64,000 nucleotides of DNA from CAWCDJ01 sp963796485 (GCA_963796485.1 CAWCLV010000004.1:868001-932000); one strand, 5' to 3'; positions 17,739 to 26,388 are shown, counted from the stretch's first letter. The notes: a model not told the origin generated them from the sequence alone. Program-made: numbers and translations.

Positions 17739-19886
17739 TCACCATGCGACTTTGGGGAGACGCCGCGGCCCGTGGCCCAGAAGAATTTCCTGGCTGTTGA
17801 GCGGCCTCTCCGGATCGCGGCGGGTGACGCGCTTATAGCTGCCGTCCGGCGCCATGCGCCGCGCTTTCACGTTATCCACCAGGTAAGTCGCCAGGATCTC
17901 GTCGCGGATGCGCCGGCGAAGGTCCGCGTCTGCCACCGGGAACAGCAGTTCCACGCGGCGGTTGAGGTTCCGGGGCATGATATCGGCGCTGCCGAGGTAG
18001 ATCTCTTCCTCCCCGCCGTTGCGGAAGTAGAAGATGCGGCTGTGCTCCAGAAACCGCCCCACGATGCTCGTCACTTTGATATTTTCGCTGACGCCCCGCA
18101 ACCCCGGACGCAGGCAGCAGGCGCCGCGCACCAGCAGGTCGATCTTCACGCCCGCGCGGGCGGCGCGGTAGAGACAGCGGATCATCTCCGGATCCACCAG
18201 CGCATTCATCTTGAAAACGAGGTGCCCTTTGCCCTCCGCCTCGTGCTTCTTGATTTCGCGCTTGACCAGCGCCTCGAAACGCTCGCGCAGGTTCAGCGGC
18301 GCGACCAGCAGTTTGCCGTAATCCCGCTTGGCCGAATAGCCGGTCAGGTAATTGAAGAGGTCGATGGTGTCTCCGGCGAGTTCGCGATTCGCGGTGAACA
18401 GCCCGAGGTCGGTGTACAGGTGCGAAGTCACCAGGTTGTAGTTCCCGGTAGCCAGGTGCAGGTACGGCTGGATGGCGTCTCCTTCGCGCCGCAGCACCAT
18501 CGCCGCCTTGCAGTGGATCTTCAGCCCGAGCAGGCCATAAACGACGTGAACTCCGGCGCGCTCCAGCGCCTTCGCCCACTCGATGTTGCTCTCCTCGTCG
18601 AACCGCGCCTTGAGTTCGATCAGCACTGCCACCTGCTTGCCTTCCTCGATGGCTTCGAGCAGCGCTTCGACCACGGGCGAGTTCCGCCCCACGCGGTAAA
18701 GCACCATTTTGATGGCCAGAACGTCCGGGTCGCGCGCGGCGCGCCGCAGGAAATCGACCACCGGTTGGAACGACTGGAACGGATGGTGCAGCAGTACGTC
18801 CCGGCTGCGGATGATGCTGAAGATGTCGTCTTCCTCGCCGGAAGGCTGCAACTCCGCGGGACTCGCCGGGATGAAGGGCTTGTATTTCAGATCGGCCCGG
18901 TCGATCTGCGCGGCCGCTGCCATCCGGCTCATCCCGAGCAGCCCCTTTTCGCGGTACACATCTCCGGACTCCAGTTCCAAATTGGTCATGAGGATCTGGA
19001 GGATGTGCTGCGGCATCTGCTGGTTGACCTGCAGCCGTACCACGCTTCCGAACTTTCGCTGCCGGACACCCTCTTCGATCGATTCCAGCAGGTCTTCGGC
19101 CTCCAGTTCCTTGATCGCGATATCCGCGTCGCGCGTTACGTGGAAGGGGTACGCCTCGACCACGTGCATTCCGGGGAAGAGCGTTGCAAGGTTGGCCGCC
19201 ATCACCTGCTCGATCCAGACATAGGTTTCCTTGCGCCGGGTGCTGCTCCGCTTATTCGGAGACTTGCGGGGACGGGTCAGGGGGACGAGGGCAGGCAGGG
19301 AATCCGGCACCTTCACGCGCGCGAACCGCTCAGTTCCGTTGGCGTCGCGAATCGAAACCGCCAGGTTCAAGCTCAGGTTCGAAATGTGGGGAAAGGGCCG
19401 CCCGGGGTCGAATGCCAGCGGGGTCAGGACGGGGAAGATGATCTCGGTGAAGTAGCTTTTGCAGGCCAGGAGCTGCTTGGGGCTGAGCTCCGAATGTTCG
19501 ATGATGTGGATGCCCTCTTCCGCGAGCGCCGGTTTGAGCTCCTGTTCCAGGCACAGGTGGGCGGCATCCCGCAGCCGTTTGACCTCGCGCCGGATGGCGA
19601 CCAGTTGGGCGCTGGGGCTCATGCGATCCGGCCCGAATTCCGGAATCCCTGCGTCCAGTTGCGCTTTCAGGCTGGCGACCCGGACCATGAAAAACTCGTC
19701 GAGATTCGAACCGACGATCGAGAGAAACCGCACCCGTTCCAGGAGGGGGTTGGTGGAATCCTGCGCCTCCTCCAGCACGCGCCACTGGAAGTTCAGCAGC
19801 GCCAGTTCACGATTCACGTAAAACTGCGGGTCGTCCAGGTTAACCCCGGATTCCCCCGGTGTGGAAACAGGTACAGTTCCAGCCAT
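17739..19886 (-). CDS. ppk1: Polyphosphate kinase 1
   Basis: The 715-aa protein matches PPK1 along its length. The N-domain has YVNRELALLNFQWRVLEEAQ and FLSIVGSNLDEFFMVRVASL. The catalytic domains have IKMVLYRVG, IHCKAAMVLRREGD (the phosphorylated His at about residue 458), HLATGNYNLVTSHLYTDLGL and the late PRNLNRRVELLFPV. PPK1 makes polyphosphate from ATP reversibly and is often peripheral to the inner membrane. It is monocistronic: about 120 bp separate it from the isomerase start downstream, and a repeat-rich gap lies upstream. Length and motifs are normal. Confidence 0.95.
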   Translation of the reverse strand: MAGTVPVSTPGESGVNLDDPQFYVNRELALLNFQWRVLEEAQDSTNPLLERVRFLSIVGSNLDEFFMVRVASLKAQLDAGIPEFGPDRMSPSAQLVAIRREVKRLRDAAHLCLEQELKPALAEEGIHIIEHSELSPKQLLACKSYFTEIIFPVLTPLAFDPGRPFPHISNLSLNLAVSIRDANGTERFARVKVPDSLPALVPLTRPRKSPNKRSSTRRKETYVWIEQVMAANLATLFPGMHVVEAYPFHVTRDADIAIKELEAEDLLESIEEGVRQRKFGSVVRLQVNQQMPQHILQILMTNLELESGDVYREKGLLGMSRMAAAAQIDRADLKYKPFIPASPAELQPSGEEDDIFSIIRSRDVLLHHPFQSFQPVVDFLRRAARDPDVLAIKMVLYRVGRNSPVVEALLEAIEEGKQVAVLIELKARFDEESNIEWAKALERAGVHVVYGLLGLKIHCKAAMVLRREGDAIQPYLHLATGNYNLVTSHLYTDLGLFTANRELAGDTIDLFNYLTGYSAKRDYGKLLVAPLNLRERFEALVKREIKKHEAEGKGHLVFKMNALVDPEMIRCLYRAARAGVKIDLLVRGACCLRPGLRGVSENIKVTSIVGRFLEHSRIFYFRNGGEEEIYLGSADIMPRNLNRRVELLFPVADADLRRRIRDEILATYLVDNVKARRMAPDGSYKRVTRRDPERPLNSQEILLGHGPRRLPKVAW

Positions 19887-19914
19887 TCTCTACCAGACTA
19901 GCCCAGACCGGGGC

Positions 19915-20107
19915 CAGTAGGGCAGGCCTCCCCGCCGGGCCGGCGCCAATAAAGTCAGAAGCGGGCAGGCCGGGAGGCCTGGCCGGGAGGCCTGCCCCAC
20001 TCGCCCAGCAGGTCCCGAGGTCCGCGCAGAATGTATGTCGCGATCTGCACCGCGAAATCGGTGCCGGCGGCAATAAGTGGGGCAGTCCTCCCTGCCGGCC
20101 CGGTTTT
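19915..20107. repeat. Cluster of three palindromic intergenic repeats
   Basis: Between ppk1 and the sigma-like gene lie three versions of one repeat. They are at 19915-19945, at 19963-20000 (inverted, with an internal duplication of GGCCGGGAGGCC), and at 20076-20107. The consensus is GTGGGGCAGGCCTCC then TGGCCTGCCCGG, a 9-bp stem with a four-base loop, often ending in a short T-run. Related copies occur at 22153, 33250 and 36977. Apart from these repeats I see no gene in 19887-20176. Confidence 0.7.
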
Positions 20108-20176
20108 TAGTCACGAAAACGCGCGCTCTTCCAGATACGTTTGAACCTTGGTATCTTCGCTTCATGGAGGCTAGGT

Positions 20177-20560
20177 GTGGCGCTGAGCGATAACGAATGG
20201 TCCGACGACCCCTTGGGTGTATATCTAACCCTGGTGGGCCAGATTCAGCCTTTGGATAGCGACGAGGAAATCGCGTGTATGGATCACGTGCGGGCCGGCG
20301 ACCAGATGGCGGAACCTGCCGCCAAGCGTCTGGTGGAAGCGCATTTGCGGCTTGTCGTTTCACTTGCCGAACGTTACCAGAGCCACGGCCATCAGATGCT
20401 GGACTTGATCGAGAGTGGCAACGCCGGCTTGTTGCATGCAGTTCAGAACCTGACCGATTGCACAGCCGGGTCTTTCGCAGCATATGCGACCCCGTTCATC
20501 GAGCGGGCGCTCGCTGAAGCCGGAAGTTCCGCTCCCACCATCCCCCCGCACAAGCAGTAG
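20177..20560 (+). CDS. Small sigma-70 region-2-like protein without region 3/4
   Basis: The 127-aa product is started at the GTG at 20177, six bases after GGAGG. It resembles the middle of a group 1/2 sigma factor: YLTLVGQIQPLDSDEEIACM (region 1.2-like), AHLRLVVSLAERYQSHGHQM (2.1), LDLIESGNAGLLHAV (2.2, the core-binding helix) and SFAAYATPFIERALAEA (2.3-2.4). The aromatic and polar residues that melt and read the -10 element (STYATWWIRQAI in typical sigmas) are replaced by AAYATPFIERAL. No -35-binding region follows. It may therefore bind RNA polymerase core without directing initiation. It lies between ppk1 and an unrelated membrane protein. Confidence 0.6.
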   Translation: MALSDNEWSDDPLGVYLTLVGQIQPLDSDEEIACMDHVRAGDQMAEPAAKRLVEAHLRLVVSLAERYQSHGHQMLDLIESGNAGLLHAVQNLTDCTAGSFAAYATPFIERALAEAGSSAPTIPPHKQ

Positions 20561-20607
20561 TCCGCATTGCGGGTTGGCGGTATCATGAACCCAACGGAGG
20601 GTATCCG

Positions 20608-21228
20608 ATGCGATCGTTCCGTAATTGCTGGTGGCTGCTGGCGTTGTGCGGCATCGTCGATGGCATGTGCTCGGCCCTGAACCTTCTGATGGTGAACCCC
20701 GATGCCTCGCTCGGTTTGCGGAAATTCGCGCTGCCGAACACGGCCTGGGATATCAGCATACTGGCGCTTGTGGCGGGAGCATGCGCGTTCGCCGCGGGCC
20801 TGTGGAACTCCGGCAGAGACAACTCCTGGCTCCTTTCGCTGCACGGTCTCGCGCTCGGCGCGTTCGGGGCAATCGGTATTTCTCCCCTGGTGAGAGGTCC
20901 GTTGAGCTTTCGTCCGATCTCCCTGCTGTTCATGCTGATGGCGCTCAGCATTGCCGCATTTGCCCTGGCGGCGGCAAAAACGGACCGGTGGTTCCTGAAC
21001 GTCTCGGGATTGGCGTGGATTGCGTTCGCCATCTCCTTCATCGCCATTGGCTTTGGATGGATCAGGCTGGAGACGCCATCGGCTTTCTGGCTCTGGATGA
21101 GTGCGTTTTTCGCCTCTTGCGCGATCTTCATGTTTGGGCTGGCGCTCCGCCTGCACGGCCATGGCGTTTCCCCGTCCGGCCCCAGGGAAGTCTTGCCGCC
21201 GGTACCAGGCCCAAGACCCGCGTTTTAA
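20608..21228 (+). CDS. Integral membrane protein of unknown function (HdeD/DUF308-like)
   Basis: The 206-aa protein has about six hydrophobic helices in paired hairpins: WLLALCGIVDGMCSALNLLM, ISILALVAGACAFAAGLW, LLSLHGLALGAFGAIGI, ISLLFMLMALSIAAFALAAA, VSGLAWIAFAISFIAIGFGW and WLWMSAFFASCAIFMFGLAL. This arrangement recalls the acid-resistance protein HdeD family, but no diagnostic residue supports a function. Start at the ATG at 20608 after GGAGGG. The C-terminal tail is Pro-rich and cytoplasmic or periplasmic. Confidence 0.6.
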   Translation: MRSFRNCWWLLALCGIVDGMCSALNLLMVNPDASLGLRKFALPNTAWDISILALVAGACAFAAGLWNSGRDNSWLLSLHGLALGAFGAIGISPLVRGPLSFRPISLLFMLMALSIAAFALAAAKTDRWFLNVSGLAWIAFAISFIAIGFGWIRLETPSAFWLWMSAFFASCAIFMFGLALRLHGHGVSPSGPREVLPPVPGPRPAF

Positions 21229-21298
21229 GCAGGGCCGCCCCCATATCCACTCTCCCCATCGACTTTTTGCCACCCGGCCGCGTCTTAAAATGGAGAAA

Positions 21299-22075
21299 AT
21301 GTCACGTTTGACCTTGGCAGTCCTCGTTTGCACCGCCGCCGCTCTGGCCCAGAACGCAAGCGACATCTTCAATAAGCCCCCGGAAGACGTAGATAAGGCC
21401 CTCCGTGCCCGCATCGGCGAGTTTTATCAGGATCACGTCGACGGGAAGTTCCGCGAGGCGGAGAGCCTGGTGGCGGAGGATACGAAGGACTTCTTCTATA
21501 ATGGCAACAAGCCCCGCTACCTCAGCTTCTCGATTCAGCGGATCGACTATTCGGACAACTTCACCAAAGCCAAAGCCGTCATCCTCTGCGAACAGCGGGT
21601 CATGATGCCGGGGTTCTCCGATAAGCCGCTGAAGATCCCGTCTCCCAGCACATGGAAGCTCGTGGATGGCAAATGGTATTGGTACGTGGATCAGGACGCC
21701 ATACGGCAAAGTCCGTTCGGGAAGATGACGCCCGGCGCCATGCCTGCGTCGGGCCCGGTGCCTTCTCCGTCCGCCATTCCAAAAAACCCGGCGTTCGTCA
21801 TGAACCAGGTCAAGGCCGACAAGCAGGCGCTGGAATTGGCGCCGGGCGCATCGGCCCAGGTCACGATTGCGAATGCCGCGCCCGGGCCGATGACGTTATC
21901 CGTGGACACTCCCGCGCCTCGGGGCATCGAGGCTAAGTTCGCGAGCCCCGCCCTCCCGGCTCAGGGGAGAACTACCCTGACCGTGAAGGCGGGAGAGCAG
22001 GCGAAATCCGGGGTCTTGAACATCATGGTGATGCCGACCGGCGAGATCATCCCGATTCGGATCACCGTGCGCTAG
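21299..22075 (+). CDS. Secreted protein with NTF2-like and Ig-like regions, function unknown
   Basis: The 258-aa product starts at the ATG at 21299 (an ATG nine bases earlier is also possible) and has a signal peptide MSRLTLAVLVCTAAALAQ. Residues ~25-135 (ARIGEFYQDHVDGKFREAES, then KLVDGKWYWYVD) look like an NTF2/SnoaL-type cone. Residues ~170-258 are a beta-sandwich (LELAPGASAQVTIANAAPGP, then TLTVKAGEQAKSGVLNIMVM) of the Ig/ASPM type. A Pro-rich linker joins them. Proteins with this layout are found in Acidobacteriota, but I know of no assigned function. Confidence 0.65.
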   Translation: MSRLTLAVLVCTAAALAQNASDIFNKPPEDVDKALRARIGEFYQDHVDGKFREAESLVAEDTKDFFYNGNKPRYLSFSIQRIDYSDNFTKAKAVILCEQRVMMPGFSDKPLKIPSPSTWKLVDGKWYWYVDQDAIRQSPFGKMTPGAMPASGPVPSPSAIPKNPAFVMNQVKADKQALELAPGASAQVTIANAAPGPMTLSVDTPAPRGIEAKFASPALPAQGRTTLTVKAGEQAKSGVLNIMVMPTGEIIPIRITVR

Positions 22076-22152
22076 TAGTGGTCTGCGGTAAAAGCCTAAC
22101 GGTCGCGGTGCCTCCTGAATGGCGTGGTTATTTCGCGATAAGCCGTAAAGTC

Positions 22153-22187
22153 AAAACCGGGCAGGCCAGGAGGCCTGCCCCACTTCC
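22153..22187. repeat. Palindromic intergenic repeat between convergent genes
   Basis: GGGCAGGCC (22159-22167) and GGCCTGCCC (22172-22180) form a perfect 9-bp stem with loop AGGA. This is the inverted copy of the consensus at 19915-20107. It lies between two convergent genes and could serve as a bidirectional transcription stop. The rest of 22076-22253 has no recognisable gene. Confidence 0.7.
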
Positions 22188-22253
22188 GGCTTCTGCCGGT
22201 CAAGGCATCAGCTACTGAGCCGCGCACCTTAGTAAGCGGTCCTCCTGGGCCGA

Positions 22254-22715
22254 TCAGGCCACCCTGGCGTAGAAGTACGCCACCCCGAACGGCGTCGGGC
22301 TCGCCTGTTTCTGCCACCGCACTCCGTTCGCATCCACCGTCACGAAGCCCACCGGGAGCTTATCCCCGACCGGCACGTTGCGTATGTTATCGGGCTCGGG
22401 AAGAACGGGCGGGACGTAGACCGGCGGCGCGGCGGGAACCGGCGGCATGGCGCAGACCGGATCCGTGCCCAGTTGCGGATGCGCGAAACCATCCGCGGTG
22501 TAGCCGACGATATAGCCTACCGGCGGCTTAGGTGGATCGCCCACCGGCTGGCCCGCCAGTAACTGGAGCGTCCAGTTGTCGAATGCCGTCAGAAAAATCG
22601 TCTTCAGGTTATTGTTGAGCAGCGCCACCTGGGCCGCGGTGGCGGCCAGGACGTTTGCCTGCGCAGCCGCCAGGCTGAAAGGCGCGGATTGAAGCGTGGA
22701 ATCAAGTGTACTCAT
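22254..22715 (-). CDS. Hypothetical protein, Ala/Pro-rich
   Basis: I do not recognise this 153-aa protein. The N-terminal third is helical and Ala/Leu-rich (SLAAAQANVLAATAAQVALL). The middle is a Pro/Val-rich linker (MPPVPAAPPVYVPPVLPEP). The C-terminus is a short beta-like stretch with VDANGVRWQKQASPTPFGVA. There is no signal peptide or membrane segment. Its codon pattern is like that of its neighbours, with strong third-position GC, which supports it as coding. It is convergent with 21299-22075, with a palindromic repeat between them. Confidence 0.5.
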   Translation of the reverse strand: MSTLDSTLQSAPFSLAAAQANVLAATAAQVALLNNNLKTIFLTAFDNWTLQLLAGQPVGDPPKPPVGYIVGYTADGFAHPQLGTDPVCAMPPVPAAPPVYVPPVLPEPDNIRNVPVGDKLPVGFVTVDANGVRWQKQASPTPFGVAYFYARVA

Positions 22716-22816
22716 AACACCTACAGAGTAAGTGCGGGTTTTGGCACCGCCCCGGCCGTAGCTCAGTAACTACTTGATTCCACGCGGAAGATTTTGCGCG
22801 TTCTGCTGTGACTCGA

Positions 22817-24379
22817 TCAGGCGATCCGCCTCGCCACGGACTTCGCCTGCAGGAACAGCAGCAGGTAATCCGGTCCGCCCGCCTTCGAATCCGTGCCGGA
22901 CATGTTGAAGCCGCCGAATGGGTGAGCCCCCACCATGGCCCCGGTGCACTTGCGGTTGAAGTACAGGTTCCCCACGTGGAACCGCTCCCGCGCCTCGCGC
23001 AGGTGCTCCTGGTTGTTGGAGAATACCGCTCCGGTAAGGCCGTATTGCGAATCGTTGGCGAGATCGAGCGCGTGCTCGAAATCTTTCGCCTTGGTGACGG
23101 CAAGCACGGGCCCGAAGATCTCCTCCTGGAAGATGCGGGCCTTCGAATCGACATCCGCGATGATCGTGGGAGGCACGAAGTAGCCGCCGCCTTCGGGTGC
23201 TTCTCCCCCTGCCACCACGCGCCCTTCCCTCTTGCCGGTTTCGATGTAGTCGAGAATGGTGCGGCGCGCGCCCGCGCTGATCACAGGGCCCATATAGTTG
23301 CCCGGATCGTCCGACGGCCCCATCTTGATGCCGCGAGCCTTCGCCGCGAGCTTGTCCAGAAATTCGTCGTAAACCTGGGCATCGACGATCGCCCGCGAGC
23401 AGGCCGAACACTTCTGGCCCTGATAGCCGAACGCGGAGGCGAGCACGCCGTCCACCGCACGGTCGAGATCGCAATCGCCGTCCACCACGATCGCGTCCTT
23501 GCCGCCCATTTCGGCCACCACGCGCTTGATCCAAAGCTGCCCCGGCTGATGTTTGGCCGCGAGTTCGTTGATCCTCAAGCCGACATCGCGCGACCCGGTG
23601 AACGAAACGAAGCGCGTCTTCGGATGCTGCACCAGAACATCGCCAACGGCCGCGCCGCTTCCCGTCAAAAGCGTGAAGCTCGATTCCGGGAAGCCCGCCT
23701 CCAGCAGCACTTCCGCGAATTTCGCCGCGATGGTGGGAGTCTCGCTCGAGGGTTTGATCACCACAGTATTGCCGGTGACCAGCGCCGCCACCGTCATGCC
23801 CACCATGATGGCAAGCGGGAAGTTCCATGGCGGAATCACCACGCCCACGCCGAGCGGCACGTAAATCATTTCATCGTGCTCGCCGGGCAGTTGGACCACC
23901 GGCTGGGGACCATCGAGCCGCTGCATCTCGCGCGCGTAGTACTCGCAAAAGTCGATCGCCTCTGAGACGTCGGCCTCCGCCTCGGGCCAGGTCTTGCCTG
24001 CCTCCACTACCAGCCAGGCGTCGAATTCGAATTTGCGGACCCGCAGGATACGGCTGGCTTCGAGCAGCAGCGCCACGCGGTCTGCCGCCGGCGTGCGGCT
24101 CCACTGCCGGAACGCCTTGAACCCGTTCTCCACCGCGCGGCCGGCCAGTTCGGCCGTAGCCTTGTGGTGCACGCCGACCACTTCGGCCGGATTGGAAGGA
24201 TTCACCGAGACCAGCTTGTCTCCGGTGGCGATCCACCGGCCGTCGATGCGGAGCTGGTATTCGCGGCCCAGCTCGGAACGCACCTTGGCGAGGGCCGTTT
24301 CCATGGCCTTCCGGTTGGCCGGCTGAGTGAAATCGGCGTAGGGCTCGTTACGGAATTCGGTGATCGTTGCGGTTGCCAT
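22817..24379 (-). CDS. pruA: L-glutamate gamma-semialdehyde (1-pyrroline-5-carboxylate) dehydrogenase
   Basis: The 520-aa protein is a full-length aldehyde dehydrogenase of the monofunctional P5C dehydrogenase (RocA/PruA) type. It shows IPPWNFPLAIMVGMT, the NAD site FTGSRDVGLRI, the general base Glu in VAEMGGKDAIVVD, the nucleophile Cys324 in GQKCSACSR, and EEIFGPVLAVTKA. The C-terminus (CTGAMVGAHPFGGFNMSGTD) is the P5CDH-specific substrate loop. It oxidises glutamate semialdehyde to glutamate with NAD+, the second step of proline catabolism. No proline dehydrogenase gene is nearby, so proline use must rely on a distant gene. It is monocistronic. Confidence 0.93.
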   Translation of the reverse strand: MATATITEFRNEPYADFTQPANRKAMETALAKVRSELGREYQLRIDGRWIATGDKLVSVNPSNPAEVVGVHHKATAELAGRAVENGFKAFRQWSRTPAADRVALLLEASRILRVRKFEFDAWLVVEAGKTWPEAEADVSEAIDFCEYYAREMQRLDGPQPVVQLPGEHDEMIYVPLGVGVVIPPWNFPLAIMVGMTVAALVTGNTVVIKPSSETPTIAAKFAEVLLEAGFPESSFTLLTGSGAAVGDVLVQHPKTRFVSFTGSRDVGLRINELAAKHQPGQLWIKRVVAEMGGKDAIVVDGDCDLDRAVDGVLASAFGYQGQKCSACSRAIVDAQVYDEFLDKLAAKARGIKMGPSDDPGNYMGPVISAGARRTILDYIETGKREGRVVAGGEAPEGGGYFVPPTIIADVDSKARIFQEEIFGPVLAVTKAKDFEHALDLANDSQYGLTGAVFSNNQEHLREARERFHVGNLYFNRKCTGAMVGAHPFGGFNMSGTDSKAGGPDYLLLFLQAKSVARRIA

Positions 24380-24435
24380 CTCCCTCTATTGTCCCACGCG
24401 AAACCGCGCGTCCAACAGAGTAAGAGGGCTGATGA

Positions 24436-24720
24436 TCAGCCCCTGACCAGCTTGCGGCCCCGGTCGAAAAGAACGGCGGCGTCTTCCACCAGTTTGCGGC
24501 CGCGGTCAAACATCTCGCGGCTGGCATCGACCACGTCCTGGCTGGTTTCGGTGATGGTTTCGCGCCCCTGCTGGGTCTTCTCGGTGAGGAACTGGCGCGT
24601 ATCCTTACCGCTCTTGGGCGCGTAAAGGATCGCCACCGTGGCGCCGATAATGGCGCCGGTCAGAAACCAGGCGAGCCGCCCGGAACCTTCTTCCATCTCG
24701 TCCTGTACGTTTGCGGCCAT
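24436..24720 (-). CDS. YtxH-domain small membrane protein
   Basis: The 94-aa product is started at the ATG at 24720, preceded by GGAGGGAG. It has a single N-terminal membrane segment ending in the YtxH hallmark (AWFLTGAIIGATVAILYAPK followed by SGKDTRQFL), then an amphipathic helical tail. The tail carries a short internal repeat (FDRGRKLVEDAAVLFDRGRK). YtxH proteins are small stress-associated proteins with unknown biochemical role. It diverges from the DUF2007 gene with only 39 bp between starts, so the two promoters must overlap. Confidence 0.82.
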   Translation of the reverse strand: MAANVQDEMEEGSGRLAWFLTGAIIGATVAILYAPKSGKDTRQFLTEKTQQGRETITETSQDVVDASREMFDRGRKLVEDAAVLFDRGRKLVRG

Positions 24721-24759
24721 TTGGGATGCTCCCTCCACATTCTGCGATATCCTTGAGTC

Positions 24760-25080
24760 ATGGCGCAAGATCCCGAAAGGGAATACGAAAATCCCGAGGA
24801 AATGGGCGCGGTGAATCCTTCGCATGACCTGGACATGGTGCCGCTCTTCAGTTCCGCAACGATTGACGCGGAAGTGGAAGCCGACATGATCCAGGGCATT
24901 CTGGAAGCCAATGAAATACCCGCCGTCATCTGGCGCGGGACCGGCATTCCGCCCCTCGGCGTCGAAGTGCAGGTGCCTCGGAACCGGCTGGAGGAAGCTC
25001 GCCGCGTCATCGCGGAGCAGGAAGCTGCTGGTCCGGAGGCGGCAGCCGAAGGGGAAGCGGCGTCGGAAGAGGGCCAGTAG
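24760..25080 (+). CDS. DUF2007-type putative signal-transducing protein
   Basis: The 106-aa protein matches the DUF2007 pattern: VPLFSSATIDAEVEADMIQG, ILEANEIPAVIWR and VEVQVPRNRLEEARRVIAEQ. This compact alpha/beta fold is related to the PII/ACT-like small domains. The N-terminal ~25 residues and the Ala/Glu-rich C-terminal tail are extra. Function is unknown; it is presumed to be a cytoplasmic regulatory protein. It is convergent with the Cys-rich gene (16-bp gap). Confidence 0.75.
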   Translation: MAQDPEREYENPEEMGAVNPSHDLDMVPLFSSATIDAEVEADMIQGILEANEIPAVIWRGTGIPPLGVEVQVPRNRLEEARRVIAEQEAAGPEAAAEGEAASEEGQ

Positions 25081-25095
25081 GCCACGAACCGGAAG

Positions 25096-25398
25096 CTATA
25101 ACGGGTCCGGCGCGGGGGAAGTTTCCACCGGGCTCGGTTCCGGCTCAGGGTAGGGATCCGGATCGGGAGGCGGATGCGGCGGCTCCGGTTTTGGATCCGG
25201 ATCGGGAACCGGTTCGTGCCTGGGAAATACGCTGCGCGCGGAAACCGTAAAGCTCTGCTCGGAAAGTGCCACCTCGCACTCACAGCAGTCGCTGCAACGG
25301 AAACACTTTTCGCAAAGGTGGTTGCTGCAAGTGTCTTTGGTGCAGCGCGCGCAAATCCGCGAGGATTCCTCTGCACAGATGCTGCATAAAAAGGGCAT
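25096..25398 (-). CDS. Cysteine-rich zinc-binding-like protein with acidic Pro-rich tail
   Basis: The 100-aa protein has 12 Cys in its first ~42 residues (CSICAEESSRICARCTKDTC, then CEKCFRCSDCCEC) with interspersed His, as in small treble-clef or B-box-like zinc modules. After a short beta segment, the last ~40 residues are almost only Pro, Asp and Glu (PDPDPKPEPPHPPPDPDPYP). This is an extended, negatively charged tail. I do not recognise the family. It starts nine bases after the stop of the upstream gene at 25408, so the two are probably co-transcribed. Confidence 0.6.
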   Translation of the reverse strand: MPFLCSICAEESSRICARCTKDTCSNHLCEKCFRCSDCCECEVALSEQSFTVSARSVFPRHEPVPDPDPKPEPPHPPPDPDPYPEPEPSPVETSPAPDPL

Positions 25399-25407
25399 GC
25401 TAAACCG

Positions 25408-25977
25408 CTATTTCTTCCTTCCTGAAACGGGTGACCCCTGGATGGCCTCGCCGCGGCAGCGTTGTGCTTCGCGGTCCATCACGGCCAGATCCTGCTCCCG
25501 TTGCGCGGCCAGGTTAACGATGTACCGCTGAAAACGCCGCCGGTTCGCGCCGTTTTCGGCCTCGAGGCCGGCAAGCGCCTCCGCATCCGCCGGATTCTGG
25601 TATTTTCGCATCCCTTGTTCCAGGGAATTCAACATCGACTCCAGTCCCTCGATGCGAAAGTACACTTCCAGAGCGGGGGCCAAATGCTCCGGATTCGCGG
25701 CTAGCGCCTTGGCTCCCGCCGCGAGCGCACGCGCCTGGGCCTTACTGGAATCGAGTTGCGCGGCGTATGTATCCGATGCGCCCTTCGCAATCCAGCCCTG
25801 GGCGTCTACCTTTTGGAGGGCGGGCAGCAGGCGCCCGGCATGGGCACTGATTTCCATCAGCACCGGCCGGATGTCCCACTCGGTCTCGAGCCCCGTCGTC
25901 TGCGATGCGGAAGGAGCTTGGGCGAACAGCGCCACGCCGCAACCTATCAGGAGATAACTTCGCAAGGCCCACTTCAT
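25408..25977 (-). CDS. Secreted helical protein of unknown function
   Basis: The 189-aa protein has a signal peptide (MKWALRSYLLIGCGVALFAQ) and then an almost entirely alpha-helical, Ala/Leu-rich mature part (MEISAHAGRLLPALQKVDAQ, AQARALAAGAKALAANPEHL, LQRYIVN-like end with REQDLAVMDREAQRCRGEA). No catalytic motif is apparent. It may be a periplasmic helical bundle. It is the first gene of a two-gene unit with the Cys-rich protein downstream. Confidence 0.55.
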   Translation of the reverse strand: MKWALRSYLLIGCGVALFAQAPSASQTTGLETEWDIRPVLMEISAHAGRLLPALQKVDAQGWIAKGASDTYAAQLDSSKAQARALAAGAKALAANPEHLAPALEVYFRIEGLESMLNSLEQGMRKYQNPADAEALAGLEAENGANRRRFQRYIVNLAAQREQDLAVMDREAQRCRGEAIQGSPVSGRKK

Positions 25978-26177
25978 ATCACTCCTCCCAATCTAGCATG
26001 TGAATTGCGAGTGGGGCGGAATGGAAAGCCTCGACTTTGCACGAACCTGCGCTAACTCCCTTAGCTCTCAAGAGTCAGGGCTTGCGCCGTAACGGCGGCA
26101 TGGATCACGCCGCCTTATCTGATGCAACGACCGGAACGCTTGCGCAAGCTTCAACCGGCACTTTGGAGGAGGCGATT

Positions 26178-26387
26178 ATGTTCGAGACGCTCACGTTACC
26201 CGTGAACGGCGCCCAAACGGGGGCATCCCAGGTCGTCGAATGGCACGAAGTCAGATCCTCCGGAGGCCTGCTGGCAGTGTACCGCGCGCAGGTTCCCGGA
26301 GGATGGCTTGTCTACGCGTGCAACGGCTACCACCATCACGGCGGGTTGACCTTCTATCCAGATCCAACGCATTCCTGGACGGATTAG
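26178..26387 (+). CDS. Small protein of unknown function
   Basis: The 69-aa product is started at the ATG at 26178, seven bases after GGAGGAGG; an upstream in-frame extension from 26037 lacks a ribosome-binding site. It is rich in beta-forming residues (VVEWHEVRSSGGLLAVYRAQ, VPGGWLVYACNGYHHHGGLT) and has an HHHGG turn, but matches nothing I know. Its stop lies one base from the stop of the convergent activase gene. The 25978-26177 gap upstream shows only a GGCGGC/GCCGCC hairpin. Confidence 0.5.
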   Translation: MFETLTLPVNGAQTGASQVVEWHEVRSSGGLLAVYRAQVPGGWLVYACNGYHHHGGLTFYPDPTHSWTD

Positions 26388-26388
26388 A

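Noticed and set aside
17721..19901. 726-aa open frame antisense to ppk1
   Set aside because: The minus-strand frame carries all PPK1 motifs. The plus-strand frame is a compositional shadow with no recognisable domain.
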